Shown: in pieces, positions 8,896-16,311 of the stretch
Layout of the letters: each line of letters opens with the position of its first letter
Position numbering within the stretch: the stretch's first letter is position 1
Virus record (IMG/VR): IMGVR_UViG_3300005337_000441
Location: 62,001-126,000 of that record
Strand: one strand, 5' to 3'
Source: a virus
DNA length: 64,000 bases
The notes under the pieces: generated by a model
What the model was told of the DNA's origin: nothing
Databases searched by the model: none
What the model saw: the letters and a program-made list of their open reading frames with translations, nothing else
Position numbers and translations under genes: made by a program

Positions 8896-9312
8896 GTGAC
8901 AGCTCTTGAGTATTTCCTGAAAGCGTTCAACGAGATTCCCAACACGTTGGACTACGACCCCCTATGGCGCGGCGCCCGCTCCAAGGAGTTCGACTACGCG
9001 GTATTCAGCCGTCATTGCGCCAAGCTCCACAACGGGCAAATCGCAACGGCGGAGTCGGATCTCGGACAGAAGATGATTCTGATCGGGACCCGGTTTGGCA
9101 ACGTGGTGATCTTCGAGCGCTATTCTCCTGGCACAGGTGTACTGCCAGCGCTCGGTATCAACCACACCAAACATTTCCGCAAGGGCGGTTGGGTACGCGG
9201 GAGCGACCCCACTCTGCCTGAACTCGAAGTCCTGCTTGGAAACGAAGAAGAACCAAGCAACATCGGCGTGCGCATTGAGCAACTCTATGCGTTCATGCGG
9301 GGTCGGCGATAG
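8896..9312 (+). CDS. Tandem paralog family member 3
   Basis: 138 residues, GTG start at 8896 after AAGGAGAAAACGGC. Contains NTLDYDPLWRG and ILIGTRFGNVVIFERY, the closest match to copy 1. It ends just before a strong terminator, closing this three-gene unit. Function unknown. Confidence 0.87.
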   Translation: MTALEYFLKAFNEIPNTLDYDPLWRGARSKEFDYAVFSRHCAKLHNGQIATAESDLGQKMILIGTRFGNVVIFERYSPGTGVLPALGINHTKHFRKGGWVRGSDPTLPELEVLLGNEEEPSNIGVRIEQLYAFMRGRR

Positions 9313-9318
9313 ACATAG

Positions 9319-9372
9319 CACCACCACTCCGGCAGGCTGTAAGGCCCGCTGGAGTGGTGATGTTTTTTTTTT
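9319..9372 (+). terminator. Strong terminator after the paralog cluster
   Basis: CCACCACTCC (9321-9330) pairs with GGAGTGGTG (9351-9359), with an inner GC-rich hairpin, followed by a run of ten T. Confidence 0.9.
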
Positions 9373-9399
9373 CTTTGCCTTTCTGAGAGACACACTGAT

Positions 9400-9409
9400 C
9401 ACATATACT
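9400..9409 (+). promoter_or_regulatory. CACATATACT promoter
   Basis: Exact consensus directly after the preceding terminator; likely start near 9417 (AAACCC). An isolated TATGCCGTC also occurs at 9471-9479, between this element and the gene at 9496. Confidence 0.75.
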
Positions 9410-9495
9410 TTCCTTGAAACCCTCTAAGAGAAATCTCAGCGAGTGGACTTATCTAATGTAAACCCCTGGCTATGCCGTCGTGGAAAGAAACACCC

Positions 9496-9873
9496 ATGCT
9501 CAGCAGCACCTTCTACACGACCAAGATCGTGGACATTCAATCCTTGCAAAGGTTCTTCGATGAGCACATCGCAGCCATTGCTCGGGACTATTCACTGTCA
9601 ACAGCCGATGCGACTCACGCCTACGATTGGTGCGTAACCGAGGCACTTACCCGCACCTTTCAAGTTGTGATCCAGTCGCGCGTGGAAGGTCACTACCGAC
9701 ATGACGTCTATCGCTGTGTCTACGATACCTACGGCAGCTACTTCGAAAGCTACCTGAGGTACTTCATGCAGCAAAACGCCATCGGGTTTGCACCCAACCA
9801 ACCTGTCAAAGCAATGGTTGCCGGCGGCAATCTGTTTGTGGCTCAAGGAGTGCCAGCAAATGCAAGATTTTAA
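9496..9873 (+). CDS. Unknown protein
   Basis: 125 residues from ATG 9496 (GGAAAGAAA ribosome site). The ATG at 9472 lies inside the repeated TATGCCGTC motif and has no ribosome site, so I reject it as start. Rich in aromatic residues with a helical middle (YRHDVYRCVYDTYGSYFES). Overlaps the next gene by 14 bases. Function unknown. Confidence 0.82.
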   Translation: MLSSTFYTTKIVDIQSLQRFFDEHIAAIARDYSLSTADATHAYDWCVTEALTRTFQVVIQSRVEGHYRHDVYRCVYDTYGSYFESYLRYFMQQNAIGFAPNQPVKAMVAGGNLFVAQGVPANARF

Positions 9874-10609
9874 GAGCATGGAAGAAGTGTACGCCCACGT
9901 CGACGAGACGCTGGTCGTGGACTTGCTCAAACACGCGTTGTCTTTGGATGAGAAGTACAGCGCGATGCTCAAAGACGCCGACAAGGGTCTGTATCTGCCG
10001 GGCGATTTCGAGCCCACCTTCCGTCAAGACAAGCTCTATTTCCGCAAAGCGGGGATGGCCATGTCCACCACCGGCGTGCCCGAGATCATCGCGCACGAGG
10101 AAACGTCGCTGGCCAAGAAAGCGATCAAGGGTGGCGTGATGGACATGTCTACCAATCCCCCGATTGCGCTCGAAGGTCTGAGCAAGATCGTCGATGACAT
10201 CTACGACCAGGACTTCAACCTCATCATGTCCGCCAAGGACATGAGCAAGCTCGGTCGTCATCTCAAAGTCGATCCCACCATCCCTGCCAACGCCGTGCGC
10301 ATGGCCATGGGCATCATCCAGTCCACCGTGCACACCATGTGCCGGCACAGCACACCGGGCTTTCACTCGCACCGTCCTGACCGTTTGGTCAAACCGGAGC
10401 TGGACATCGATGTGTACGGGGAGTTCGAGAACGCGTTCGAGCGACTGCTCGTGCAAGTTCACAACTTCATTGACTGCAACCACTGGAACTTCTACACCTA
10501 CCGTCTTCGCGGAACAACGTTGATCATTCAACGTGGCTTGGACTGGCGGATCGCTGAGTACTACCGCATGAAGTTCGAAAAGGAAGAAGCACTACACCTG
10601 GAAGACTAG
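9860..10609 (+). CDS. Unknown protein, possibly virion
   Basis: 249 residues from ATG 9860, with AAGGAG ten bases upstream inside the previous gene. Mixed alpha/beta composition with a His-rich stretch (CRHSTPGFHSHRP) near residue 175. No enzyme motif recognised. First long member of a chain of overlapping genes to 12212. Confidence 0.85.
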   Translation: MQDFKSMEEVYAHVDETLVVDLLKHALSLDEKYSAMLKDADKGLYLPGDFEPTFRQDKLYFRKAGMAMSTTGVPEIIAHEETSLAKKAIKGGVMDMSTNPPIALEGLSKIVDDIYDQDFNLIMSAKDMSKLGRHLKVDPTIPANAVRMAMGIIQSTVHTMCRHSTPGFHSHRPDRLVKPELDIDVYGEFENAFERLLVQVHNFIDCNHWNFYTYRLRGTTLIIQRGLDWRIAEYYRMKFEKEEALHLED

Positions 10610-10614
10610 CAGCC

Positions 10615-11091
10615 ATGCATCTTTCGTTAGGCCGAGGGCCACGGTATGTTGCCGTGGACATGCGTGACTATTTGACGACTTTCGGACCGCTGCCCAACAT
10701 GCAGTATCTGTACGTTCGTTTTCCAGTCCGCGACCTCATAGCAACCATCCTCTCCATCAACCAGTACATCGGCTACAACGAGTCGATGTGGTTTGAGATG
10801 GAGAGGCGTTTCAGTGACGCCCTTTTCAACGATCCTCGGTTTGACCCGAACACGCTTGAGTTGTTTTTCGAGACCATGGCATATGCCATGGATGCACACA
10901 TCCGTGAACGGGTCCCATCGTCGATCGATATGTCGGAATACATTTTCGACAAATGGGTTGATGCAACTTCCATCATGATGAAACGAGATGAAACCGTCGA
11001 AATCTATCGCGATCATGGGGCGAATGACTACATTCCACCCATGCACCAGTTTCATCCTCATGGTGCTGGAAAACTATGGTCTTTCCCATGA
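10615..11091 (+). CDS. Unknown protein
   Basis: 158 residues, helical, five bases after the previous stop. Contains LIATILSINQYIGYNES and a His-rich C-terminus. Its last 32 bases overlap the next gene. No known family. Confidence 0.78.
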   Translation: MHLSLGRGPRYVAVDMRDYLTTFGPLPNMQYLYVRFPVRDLIATILSINQYIGYNESMWFEMERRFSDALFNDPRFDPNTLELFFETMAYAMDAHIRERVPSSIDMSEYIFDKWVDATSIMMKRDETVEIYRDHGANDYIPPMHQFHPHGAGKLWSFP

Positions 11092-11389
11092 GGAACTCGG
11101 CCAGGAGTTGACACGGGTCTATCGCAACCCGATCCTCTCCAAACTCTACCTCCAAGCACTGATGATCGATCTGGTGTCTATGGTGGAGGAAGACCCGACA
11201 GGTCTGCTGCGCGAACAGCAGATTCTGGATCAGGCTCTGTCCTTCATCGACAGCATCGAACAAGAACTCATGTGTCTGCTCGATGAGATCGGCTGGCTCC
11301 TGGACAAAGTCAAAGGAGACGTGCGCAGAGTGTTGCGCGTCCACATCCAAAAACCCGACACCCTCACCATCGAGGTACTCCTAGCATGA
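11060..11389 (+). CDS. Unknown helical protein
   Basis: 109 residues if started at ATG 11060 (MVLENYGLSHEELGQEL). A longer frame from 10988 would run through the previous gene and reads as low-quality sequence. Strongly acidic and helical, possibly coiled (REQQILDQALSFIDSIEQEL). Overlaps the next start by four bases, typical of translational coupling. Confidence 0.78.
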   Translation: MVLENYGLSHEELGQELTRVYRNPILSKLYLQALMIDLVSMVEEDPTGLLREQQILDQALSFIDSIEQELMCLLDEIGWLLDKVKGDVRRVLRVHIQKPDTLTIEVLLA

Positions 11390-11817
11390 ACCTGCCCCAG
11401 AGATACATTGTGGATCTCGAAGGTCACGGCAAGGTGTTCTACAACACGATCCGCTCCCTGGGTATCGGGGTGATGCAACCTTTTGATGACCAGATCCTGA
11501 ATGCACGCCAGAAATATGTGTACGACGAGTGCGCATCCCAGATCGGCACGGCGCTCTCGCCGCTGCCGGTTGAGTTTCTGACCGTCTTGTCAACGTTGCC
11601 AAACCCGCAGTACTTCGAGCATTTCGACGACTTCATAAACAGCCCGCAGATCGTGGCGCCGTTCATGGATGCCTTCAAAGTGTTCGCACTGGGGATCTAT
11701 AGTCGCATTCACCAGAAAATCGGCTTCAACCTGGGTTGCGACTATCATTTGGAAGCTGTGACTGAGGACTTCATGGTTGTCTATGTGTCCGCAAAACCCC
11801 AAGGAATCGCACCGTGA
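11386..11817 (+). CDS. Unknown protein
   Basis: 143 residues. ATG overlaps the previous stop (ATGA-type junction). Contains a central acidic/aromatic segment (PQYFEHFDDFINSPQ) and a possible beta-rich C-terminus. Function unknown. Confidence 0.83.
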   Translation: MNLPQRYIVDLEGHGKVFYNTIRSLGIGVMQPFDDQILNARQKYVYDECASQIGTALSPLPVEFLTVLSTLPNPQYFEHFDDFINSPQIVAPFMDAFKVFALGIYSRIHQKIGFNLGCDYHLEAVTEDFMVVYVSAKPQGIAP

Positions 11818-12212
11818 GTTACCCTTTTGAGATTTCGAAGGTCTACACCTTCAACACCCTGGCTCCTGGCATCCTCCAAGCCACGGTCAAAAACGCCAAG
11901 TTCATGGCTGCCATGGACTACGAAACCGCCATCACGTACGAGAACGTCGACTTGATGTTCCGTCAGATCTACCCGGTGCTGCCTCCCGGCACGCCGGATG
12001 ACCCGGCCAGCTGCGTGTACTACCGCTTCGCCACCGAGTCGGGCGCGAAGATCATCCTCGCCGACATCTGGATCGACGAAGGCACGATCGACACCATCGA
12101 GCACATCAACTTCATCTGCACCGTGACCAACGCGTCGCTGCAGGACATGAACCGTGTGCGTGACGTGATGAATGCGCTAGGCTTCACCAACTACGAGATC
12201 AAGCAGGTTTGA
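11814..12212 (+). CDS. Unknown protein
   Basis: 132 residues, GTG start overlapping the previous TGA. Compact alpha/beta composition with a run of beta-type residues (AKIILADIWIDEGTIDTIEHINFICTV is split here: AKIILADIWID, then HINFICTV). GC and codon usage are noticeably more biased to C-ending codons than in its neighbours, hinting at high expression. A structural role is possible but unproven. Confidence 0.83.
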   Translation: MSYPFEISKVYTFNTLAPGILQATVKNAKFMAAMDYETAITYENVDLMFRQIYPVLPPGTPDDPASCVYYRFATESGAKIILADIWIDEGTIDTIEHINFICTVTNASLQDMNRVRDVMNALGFTNYEIKQV

Positions 12213-12219
12213 GGCGGAC

Positions 12220-12498
12220 ATGCCCACTGTCTTCTATCACCATACCTCTTCGGAGGCATCGGCGGTATGCGTGGGGATCAATCGACACAAACCCACACAT
12301 GGTCCGGTGAAGTACTCGATCTACAAGCGTCACGCTGGATCGACCAAACTCGAACCCGTTGTCGAAGACGCGGAGTTCAAAGAAAACGACACCTCCCATC
12401 CGTCCGTGCATCTGCGCATGGAAAAGGGTGATATGCTTTACGGTATCACCGATGGAAAGGCGCTGTGGTTCACGGCGTCAGGTTTCCACATACCGTAA
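12220..12498 (+). CDS. FYHH family protein, copy 1
   Basis: 92 residues. Starts MPTVFYHHTSSE and continues as a predicted small beta-sandwich (VKYSIYKRHAG, GDMLYGITDG). The following gene has the same order: FYHH, an N-x-YRL strand and a PGD/KGD turn near the end. Function unknown; small beta domains repeated this way are common in tail or fibre-associated proteins. Confidence 0.82.
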   Translation: MPTVFYHHTSSEASAVCVGINRHKPTHGPVKYSIYKRHAGSTKLEPVVEDAEFKENDTSHPSVHLRMEKGDMLYGITDGKALWFTASGFHIP

Positions 12499-12508
12499 CC
12501 TCTGACCG

Positions 12509-12844
12509 ATGGGAGAGGTCAATACAAGTAGCATAGGGACCCAGTTCTACCACCACAAGGAAAAGTCACCCACCGTGGTGCACATCCATGCAAAGAGAGT
12601 AGGACGGGTACTGTATCGCAACGTTGTCAACGTATATCGTCTCACTGAGGATCAGGATCCGAAAGATGCCAAGCTTGTCATGTTCGGCATCACGATCCGC
12701 TCCAGTCAGGCGTACTTCAACCTCGGAGATGTGAGGGTTAATCCCGGGGACCGACTTTTTGCTCAGGTGATCAAACCGGGGCTCGCACTTTCTGCAACGA
12801 TCCACGGAGTGCCTGTGGATAACTTTGCAGCCTTGTTTGACTGA
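12509..12844 (+). CDS. FYHH family protein, copy 2
   Basis: 111 residues, with QFYHHKEKSPT near the N-terminus, NVYRLTEDQDPKDAKLVMF in the middle and VNPGDRLFAQV near the end. Appears paralogous to the preceding gene and, more distantly, to the one at 13811. Ribosome site weak. Function unknown. Confidence 0.8.
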   Translation: MGEVNTSSIGTQFYHHKEKSPTVVHIHAKRVGRVLYRNVVNVYRLTEDQDPKDAKLVMFGITIRSSQAYFNLGDVRVNPGDRLFAQVIKPGLALSATIHGVPVDNFAALFD

Positions 12845-12851
12845 GGAACAC

Positions 12852-13742
12852 ATGTCCAAGACCTACATTCTCCATCATCGAGACAGCGATGGGTACTGCG
12901 CTGCGCTGGCAGCCTATGTCGCTGGCCTGACCGAGGCTTGGCAACCTGGCAATCTTGCCAACGCGATCTACATCGACGTGCAGTACGGGGAAGCTTTCCC
13001 GAACATCGAGTTGACCGACAAGGACCGGGTCTACATCCTGGACTTCTCTTACGACCGCGCCACCCTCGACGCCGTCAACGCAAAAGTCAAAGACCTTGTC
13101 GTGATCGATCATCACAAGACAGCGGCCAAGGCGCTTCAAGGTGCTTCGTACGCGATCTTTGACATGACCAAGTCCGGCTCGGACCTTGCCTGGGAATACT
13201 TCCATGGTCACGTCCCGATGAACTGGATGCTCCAGCTCGTCTCCGAGTACGACATGGGTGTGCGTGACCACAAGGAAGCCCAGTGGTTGGAGAACACCAT
13301 GGTCGCCCACCCTCGCAAGGGTGACCTCGTGTTCTGGAAAAAGATCATGGATGATCCCGTCGAACTCCAAGAAGTCCTGGAGATCGGCAGAGGCATCCAG
13401 TTCAACAACGACCAGATCCTTCGCAACATCGTTGACAAGAAGTACTACAGGGAGATCCAGTGGTCTGGATATCGTGGCGCCGTGGTGAACTCCGCCATCC
13501 TGCGCAACGAGATCGCGTACGCCGTGCTAGACGCCAGGCCTGACCTGGAGTTCGTGTGCACGACACGCATCTTCCCTTCTGGTCAGATGAAGCTGGCACT
13601 GCGTGCTCGCAAAGAAGACAAGCACATCGACATCTCCACGATCGCCGAGTACCTGGGCGGCGGTGGACATCGGGCCTCTGCCAGCGTGGTTGTTTCTCTC
13701 AGCCAATCGCTGGCATTGCAGCGTGAGTGGTACTCCGTTTAA
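12852..13742 (+). CDS. DHH-DHHA1 family phosphoesterase (NrnA/NrnB-like)
   Basis: 296 residues from ATG 12852, after TGAGGAACAC. Motifs in order: HHRDSDG (8-14), LDFSYDR (about 63-69), VIDHHK (84-89), YDMGVRD, and near the C-terminus LGGGGHRASAS, the DHHA1 nucleic-acid-binding signature. DHH-DHHA1 enzymes hydrolyse short RNA oligonucleotides or cyclic dinucleotides with Mn2+. In a phage this could recycle nanoRNA or remove cyclic signalling nucleotides of host defence; the sequence cannot decide. A terminator follows immediately. Confidence 0.9.
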   Translation: MSKTYILHHRDSDGYCAALAAYVAGLTEAWQPGNLANAIYIDVQYGEAFPNIELTDKDRVYILDFSYDRATLDAVNAKVKDLVVIDHHKTAAKALQGASYAIFDMTKSGSDLAWEYFHGHVPMNWMLQLVSEYDMGVRDHKEAQWLENTMVAHPRKGDLVFWKKIMDDPVELQEVLEIGRGIQFNNDQILRNIVDKKYYREIQWSGYRGAVVNSAILRNEIAYAVLDARPDLEFVCTTRIFPSGQMKLALRARKEDKHIDISTIAEYLGGGGHRASASVVVSLSQSLALQREWYSV

Positions 13743-13750
13743 CCCACAGA

Positions 13751-13799
13751 CATAGATGCAGGGGCTTCGCGCTCCTGCATCTATACTGCTTCCTTTTTT
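13751..13799 (+). terminator. Terminator after the DHH gene
   Basis: Perfect 11-bp stem ATAGATGCAGG (13752-13762) with CCTGCATCTAT (13774-13784), then ACTGCTTCC and six T. Confidence 0.9.
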
Positions 13800-13810
13800 G
13801 AAAGACCAAC

Positions 13811-14260
13811 ATGTGGAAACATGGATTCCTGATTGCGGAGAACAAACAGAAGCAGCGCCCCATGTTGGTGGAGTTCCGTGCGTTCTTCCGCTTTGAAACG
13901 CACCACCTCTACCGCAAGTGCGGCAGTGCGGCGCCGGTGTATGTCTACATCTTGAAAATCGACGGCTATCGTGAAGTCGTCTCGATGTTCTACGCTCAAA
14001 ACTACTTCTGGTTCGGTAATGATCAGATCTTCCTGGAGCCTGGTGAGAAACTTATCATCGCCACCTCCGGCATGAAGAAGAAAGAGGATGCTTTCCTCAT
14101 GGAGAGTATCTCTGGTATCCTTCACGGTGAAGATGACGAACTCAAGCGTTACGACAAGCAGTTCCGTATCGTCAGAAGCTCAGAGATCAAACCGATCGAA
14201 AGCTACCGGCACAAAGTCCATCAGCCGAGGAGGAAGAAAGATGTCGCCCTCATCACCTGA
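13811..14260 (+). CDS. Unknown protein, distant FYHH-family relative
   Basis: 149 residues. The middle (VYVYILKIDGYREVVSMFY... LEPGEKLIIATSG) parallels the copies at 12220 and 12509 in strand order and the Pro-Gly-acidic turn. C-terminus very basic (RHKVHQPRRKK). Overlaps the next gene by 20 bases. Function unknown. Confidence 0.82.
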   Translation: MWKHGFLIAENKQKQRPMLVEFRAFFRFETHHLYRKCGSAAPVYVYILKIDGYREVVSMFYAQNYFWFGNDQIFLEPGEKLIIATSGMKKKEDAFLMESISGILHGEDDELKRYDKQFRIVRSSEIKPIESYRHKVHQPRRKKDVALIT

Positions 14261-14600
14261 GTTCGACCAACTCGATCTGCTCGTGCGTCGCATCGATGCA
14301 CTGCCTCCTTCAACGTTCGATGCGATCATGTACACCGACGACGATGATCGCAAGTGGATCCAAGCCCGCATGATCATGTCTGGCGGCTTGCAAGCCAGCG
14401 AGCAGGTCAAAGAGCTGATGACGGAGTTGGTGCGTCTTGTACAGCGCCTCTTCGTCACTGAGAAAAGCCGCTTTGAAAACTTCACGTGGTCACTCTACAT
14501 GAACGGCTACCGTGAACTCACAGCGGGACGGGACCTCAAGGACAAGCAGCACCATGCGCTGTATACACCGTACAACAAATGGTACGTCAGCTTCGGTTGA
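14241..14600 (+). CDS. Unknown protein
   Basis: 119 residues from ATG 14241, right behind a perfect AGGAGGAAGAAAG site; an upstream extension in this frame would cover the previous gene and is rejected. Helical, with no recognised motif. Last gene before the structured non-coding locus. Confidence 0.82.
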   Translation: MSPSSPEFDQLDLLVRRIDALPPSTFDAIMYTDDDDRKWIQARMIMSGGLQASEQVKELMTELVRLVQRLFVTEKSRFENFTWSLYMNGYRELTAGRDLKDKQHHALYTPYNKWYVSFG

Positions 14601-14605
14601 TGTAG

Positions 14606-14644
14606 GATGTAAAAACTTGTGTCGTTTTGGTATATCTATTGGAG
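14606..14644 (+). promoter_or_regulatory. Second-class promoter element (shared with chimallin leader)
   Basis: GATGTAAAAACTT (14606-14618) followed 11 bases later by GTATATCTATTGGAG (14630-14644). The same two blocks with nearly the same spacing stand at 30816-30855 before chimallin and nowhere else that I can see. Here no protein gene follows; structured RNA does. Confidence 0.65.
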
Positions 14645-15390
14645 CGAAATGAGCCACTACTCATGGAGCTTCAAAACAAATGCCCGGAAGCGATTTCGGG
14701 AAGTGGCTAGTCAAACGAGGAAGTCGGAAAGCCTCGTTCGAACAGCTGCGGCACATGACGTTCCGCATGGCTCATACCGGTATAGCAACCACTCGTTTCA
14801 CCCTTCTGGATGAAAACATCGTCCTCGGCGAGAACGCTACCCGAAAAGAGCTGCATCTGCCTGACGAGCCCGGGGAGCAATCCCCGGGCATGTGTTCCGT
14901 TCTTTAACAACTGGAAAAGAAGCCCATGAAAGCCAAGACTCGACTTGGCGCTGGATTCGATCGGTGATAAACCATCTACCAGCCAACGTTCATGGGAACT
15001 GACAGGTGCATTGCCCTCAGCGAGGGATGTGTGCAAAAAACCTGTCGGGGTGCCTAGCGGACTCGTTCGCGAGATGGTGAAAAAGCAGGGAGAAGTTGAG
15101 AAAACCGCTGCGGCGGCTGCTCCTTCTCCCTGCCTGGCATTTAGAGAATCGAATAAAGGACGTGCTTGGGGTGCCGAGACCAGACTCGGTGATGGGTTTT
15201 CGCGAATCACATTCAACCCCCCAAGAAGTAGCGCGTAGGGCGGACGAGAGTCGTTGCCTGATTATCGTGCTGCGGTACAAGCGCCGGGAGTTGCCCAACA
15301 TCCTCCGGCCATGCCCCCTGCCTCTGCATCATCTACCTCGACCGCGCTGGTCCAGGTTCGGTGCGGTTGGCAGGGGCGTGTGCTTTTTTT
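14645..15390 (+). ncRNA. Candidate large structured non-coding RNA
   Basis: About 750 bases without a convincing gene but full of stems: AGCCACT (14652-14658) with AGTGGCT (14702-14708) enclosing CCCGGAA-GCGA-TTTCGGG (14683-14700, a GNRA tetraloop); AACGAGG/CCTCGTT (14714-14738); a 9-bp stem at 14868-14889; an 11-bp perfect stem GCAGGGAGAAG (15085-15095) with CTTCTCCCTGC (15123-15133); CCGAG/CTCGG (15174-15189); and a final stem (15313-15322 with 15369-15377) before seven T, a good terminator. Not rRNA, tRNA or tmRNA by inspection. The internal 75-codon frame at 14680-14907 lacks a ribosome site and overlaps these stems. Confidence 0.5.
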
Positions 15391-15437
15391 GCCGTCTGCT
15401 ATTGGTATGGACACCCTGTTAGCTCGGAGAAAGAAAA

Positions 15438-15572
15438 ATGCTCTACCCTTCTTCTTATCGGCAGCTGCTTGCTGCTCTTTCGTTCATATCGCTGCCGGCC
15501 GTGGGGCCGCCGATTGCAACGAAAGACCATGCAGCAAACAACCAAGGAACATCGAGCGCTTCGGCGTCATGA
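15438..15572 (+). CDS. Small hydrophobic peptide ORF
   Basis: 44 codons from ATG 15438, behind CGGAGAAAGAAAA. The product (MLYPSSYRQLLAALSFISLP...) has a short hydrophobic segment like a weak signal or membrane helix, then a polar tail. It overlaps the start of the next gene by 44 bases. Real only if translation of the two is coupled; function unknown. Confidence 0.4.
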   Translation: MLYPSSYRQLLAALSFISLPAVGPPIATKDHAANNQGTSSASAS

Positions 15573-15795
15573 ACGTGCACGCCTTCTGAAAAAGCGTGCC
15601 AACTATTGGGGAGGTTGGGTTGCTTTACCTGACCGCGCAGGTAAACTCCTGCACACCCCTTGTAATTGCAGCTGCTTTATGTGTGGCAACCCGCGCAAAT
15701 ACTTCGGTAACGCGCGAGATGCTCTCACTGTAGCAGAGCAACGAGTCACCCAGCGCCAGCTTGGTGAGCACTTCACTCCCGACGAAAGGGAGTGA
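15529..15795 (+). CDS. Small CSCxxCGNPR-family protein
   Basis: 88 residues from ATG 15529. A very basic N-terminal helix (RALRRHERARLLKKR) is followed by ANYWGGW, then TPCNCSCFMCGNPRKYFG. This Cys pattern plus GNPR marks a small family found in many bacteria and phages; its function is not established as far as I know, and the basic arm plus likely zinc site suggests RNA binding. It sits alone between two structured non-coding stretches, which favours a role with those RNAs. Confidence 0.75.
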   Translation: MQQTTKEHRALRRHERARLLKKRANYWGGWVALPDRAGKLLHTPCNCSCFMCGNPRKYFGNARDALTVAEQRVTQRQLGEHFTPDERE

Positions 15796-16300
15796 GAGAT
15801 CCCCTAATTCTGAAACATGTCTCATCGGTGGTGGTTCATTCACCTTCTGGTAATATGACCGCCGTATAGCCGAGAATGTGGGAAGGAGCCAAACCCGTCT
15901 TCGGACGGGAGGTCGTTGAGCACACAAGGGATCTTCACCCATGTTCACGCCCCGGCGTGTCATAGGGTCACGGCTCAAGCGGAACCACATACCTAGGGGC
16001 CCCTGGGCGTGCAGTTGTTACGGGGCAACTGTCAATGGTGGACTGAAAGGTCATTCCGATATAGCTGCTGACAGCGACCTGGACATGAATACCGACAGGG
16101 TCAGCCCGTGTCGGACAAAAAGGCTTGGTGGTGGCTGAGATGCAGACTCAGTGCGGACTCACAGTAGGCCGCGGAAGACCCAAGAAGTGTCGCATGCGTT
16201 GTTAGCGCGCGAGGCGGCGCAAACCTTCATCGCTGGAAGATACTGGAGCAGTTGTCTCCATGACTTTCAGGATGAGGGAGTGCGCTTTTTGTTTTACCTC
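15796..16300 (+). ncRNA. Second candidate structured non-coding RNA
   Basis: About 500 bases with no plausible gene on the + strand. Clear helices: CCCGTC-TTCG-GACGGG (15894-15909, UUCG tetraloop), CAGTTG/CAACTG (16012-16031), AGGTC/GACCT (16048-16080) enclosing GCTG/CAGC, and CCGACAGGG (16092-16100) with CCC-TGTCGG (16105-16114). The 3' end runs into T-rich sequence (16286-16304). No RNase P or tmRNA core is visible. It may be a separate RNA or the 3' part of one locus with the preceding element. Confidence 0.45.
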
Positions 16301-16311
16301 TTTTGGACCTC

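Noticed and set aside
9472-9495. ATG at 9472 as gene start
   Set aside because: It is part of the recurring TATGCCGTC motif and has no ribosome site; ATG 9496 has one.
14680-14907. 75-codon frame in the structured RNA region
   Set aside because: No ribosome site; overlaps a GNRA hairpin and two further stems, and ends in the stem at 14868-14889.
14945-15238. 97-codon frame reading through the hairpins
   Set aside because: Low-complexity product and no ribosome site; explained better as non-coding structured sequence.
15796-16300. RNase P RNA, tmRNA or group I intron
   Set aside because: The conserved cores (for example GAGGAAAGUCC or the tmRNA tRNA-like ends) are absent; GATATAG near 16058 lacks its intron pairing partner.
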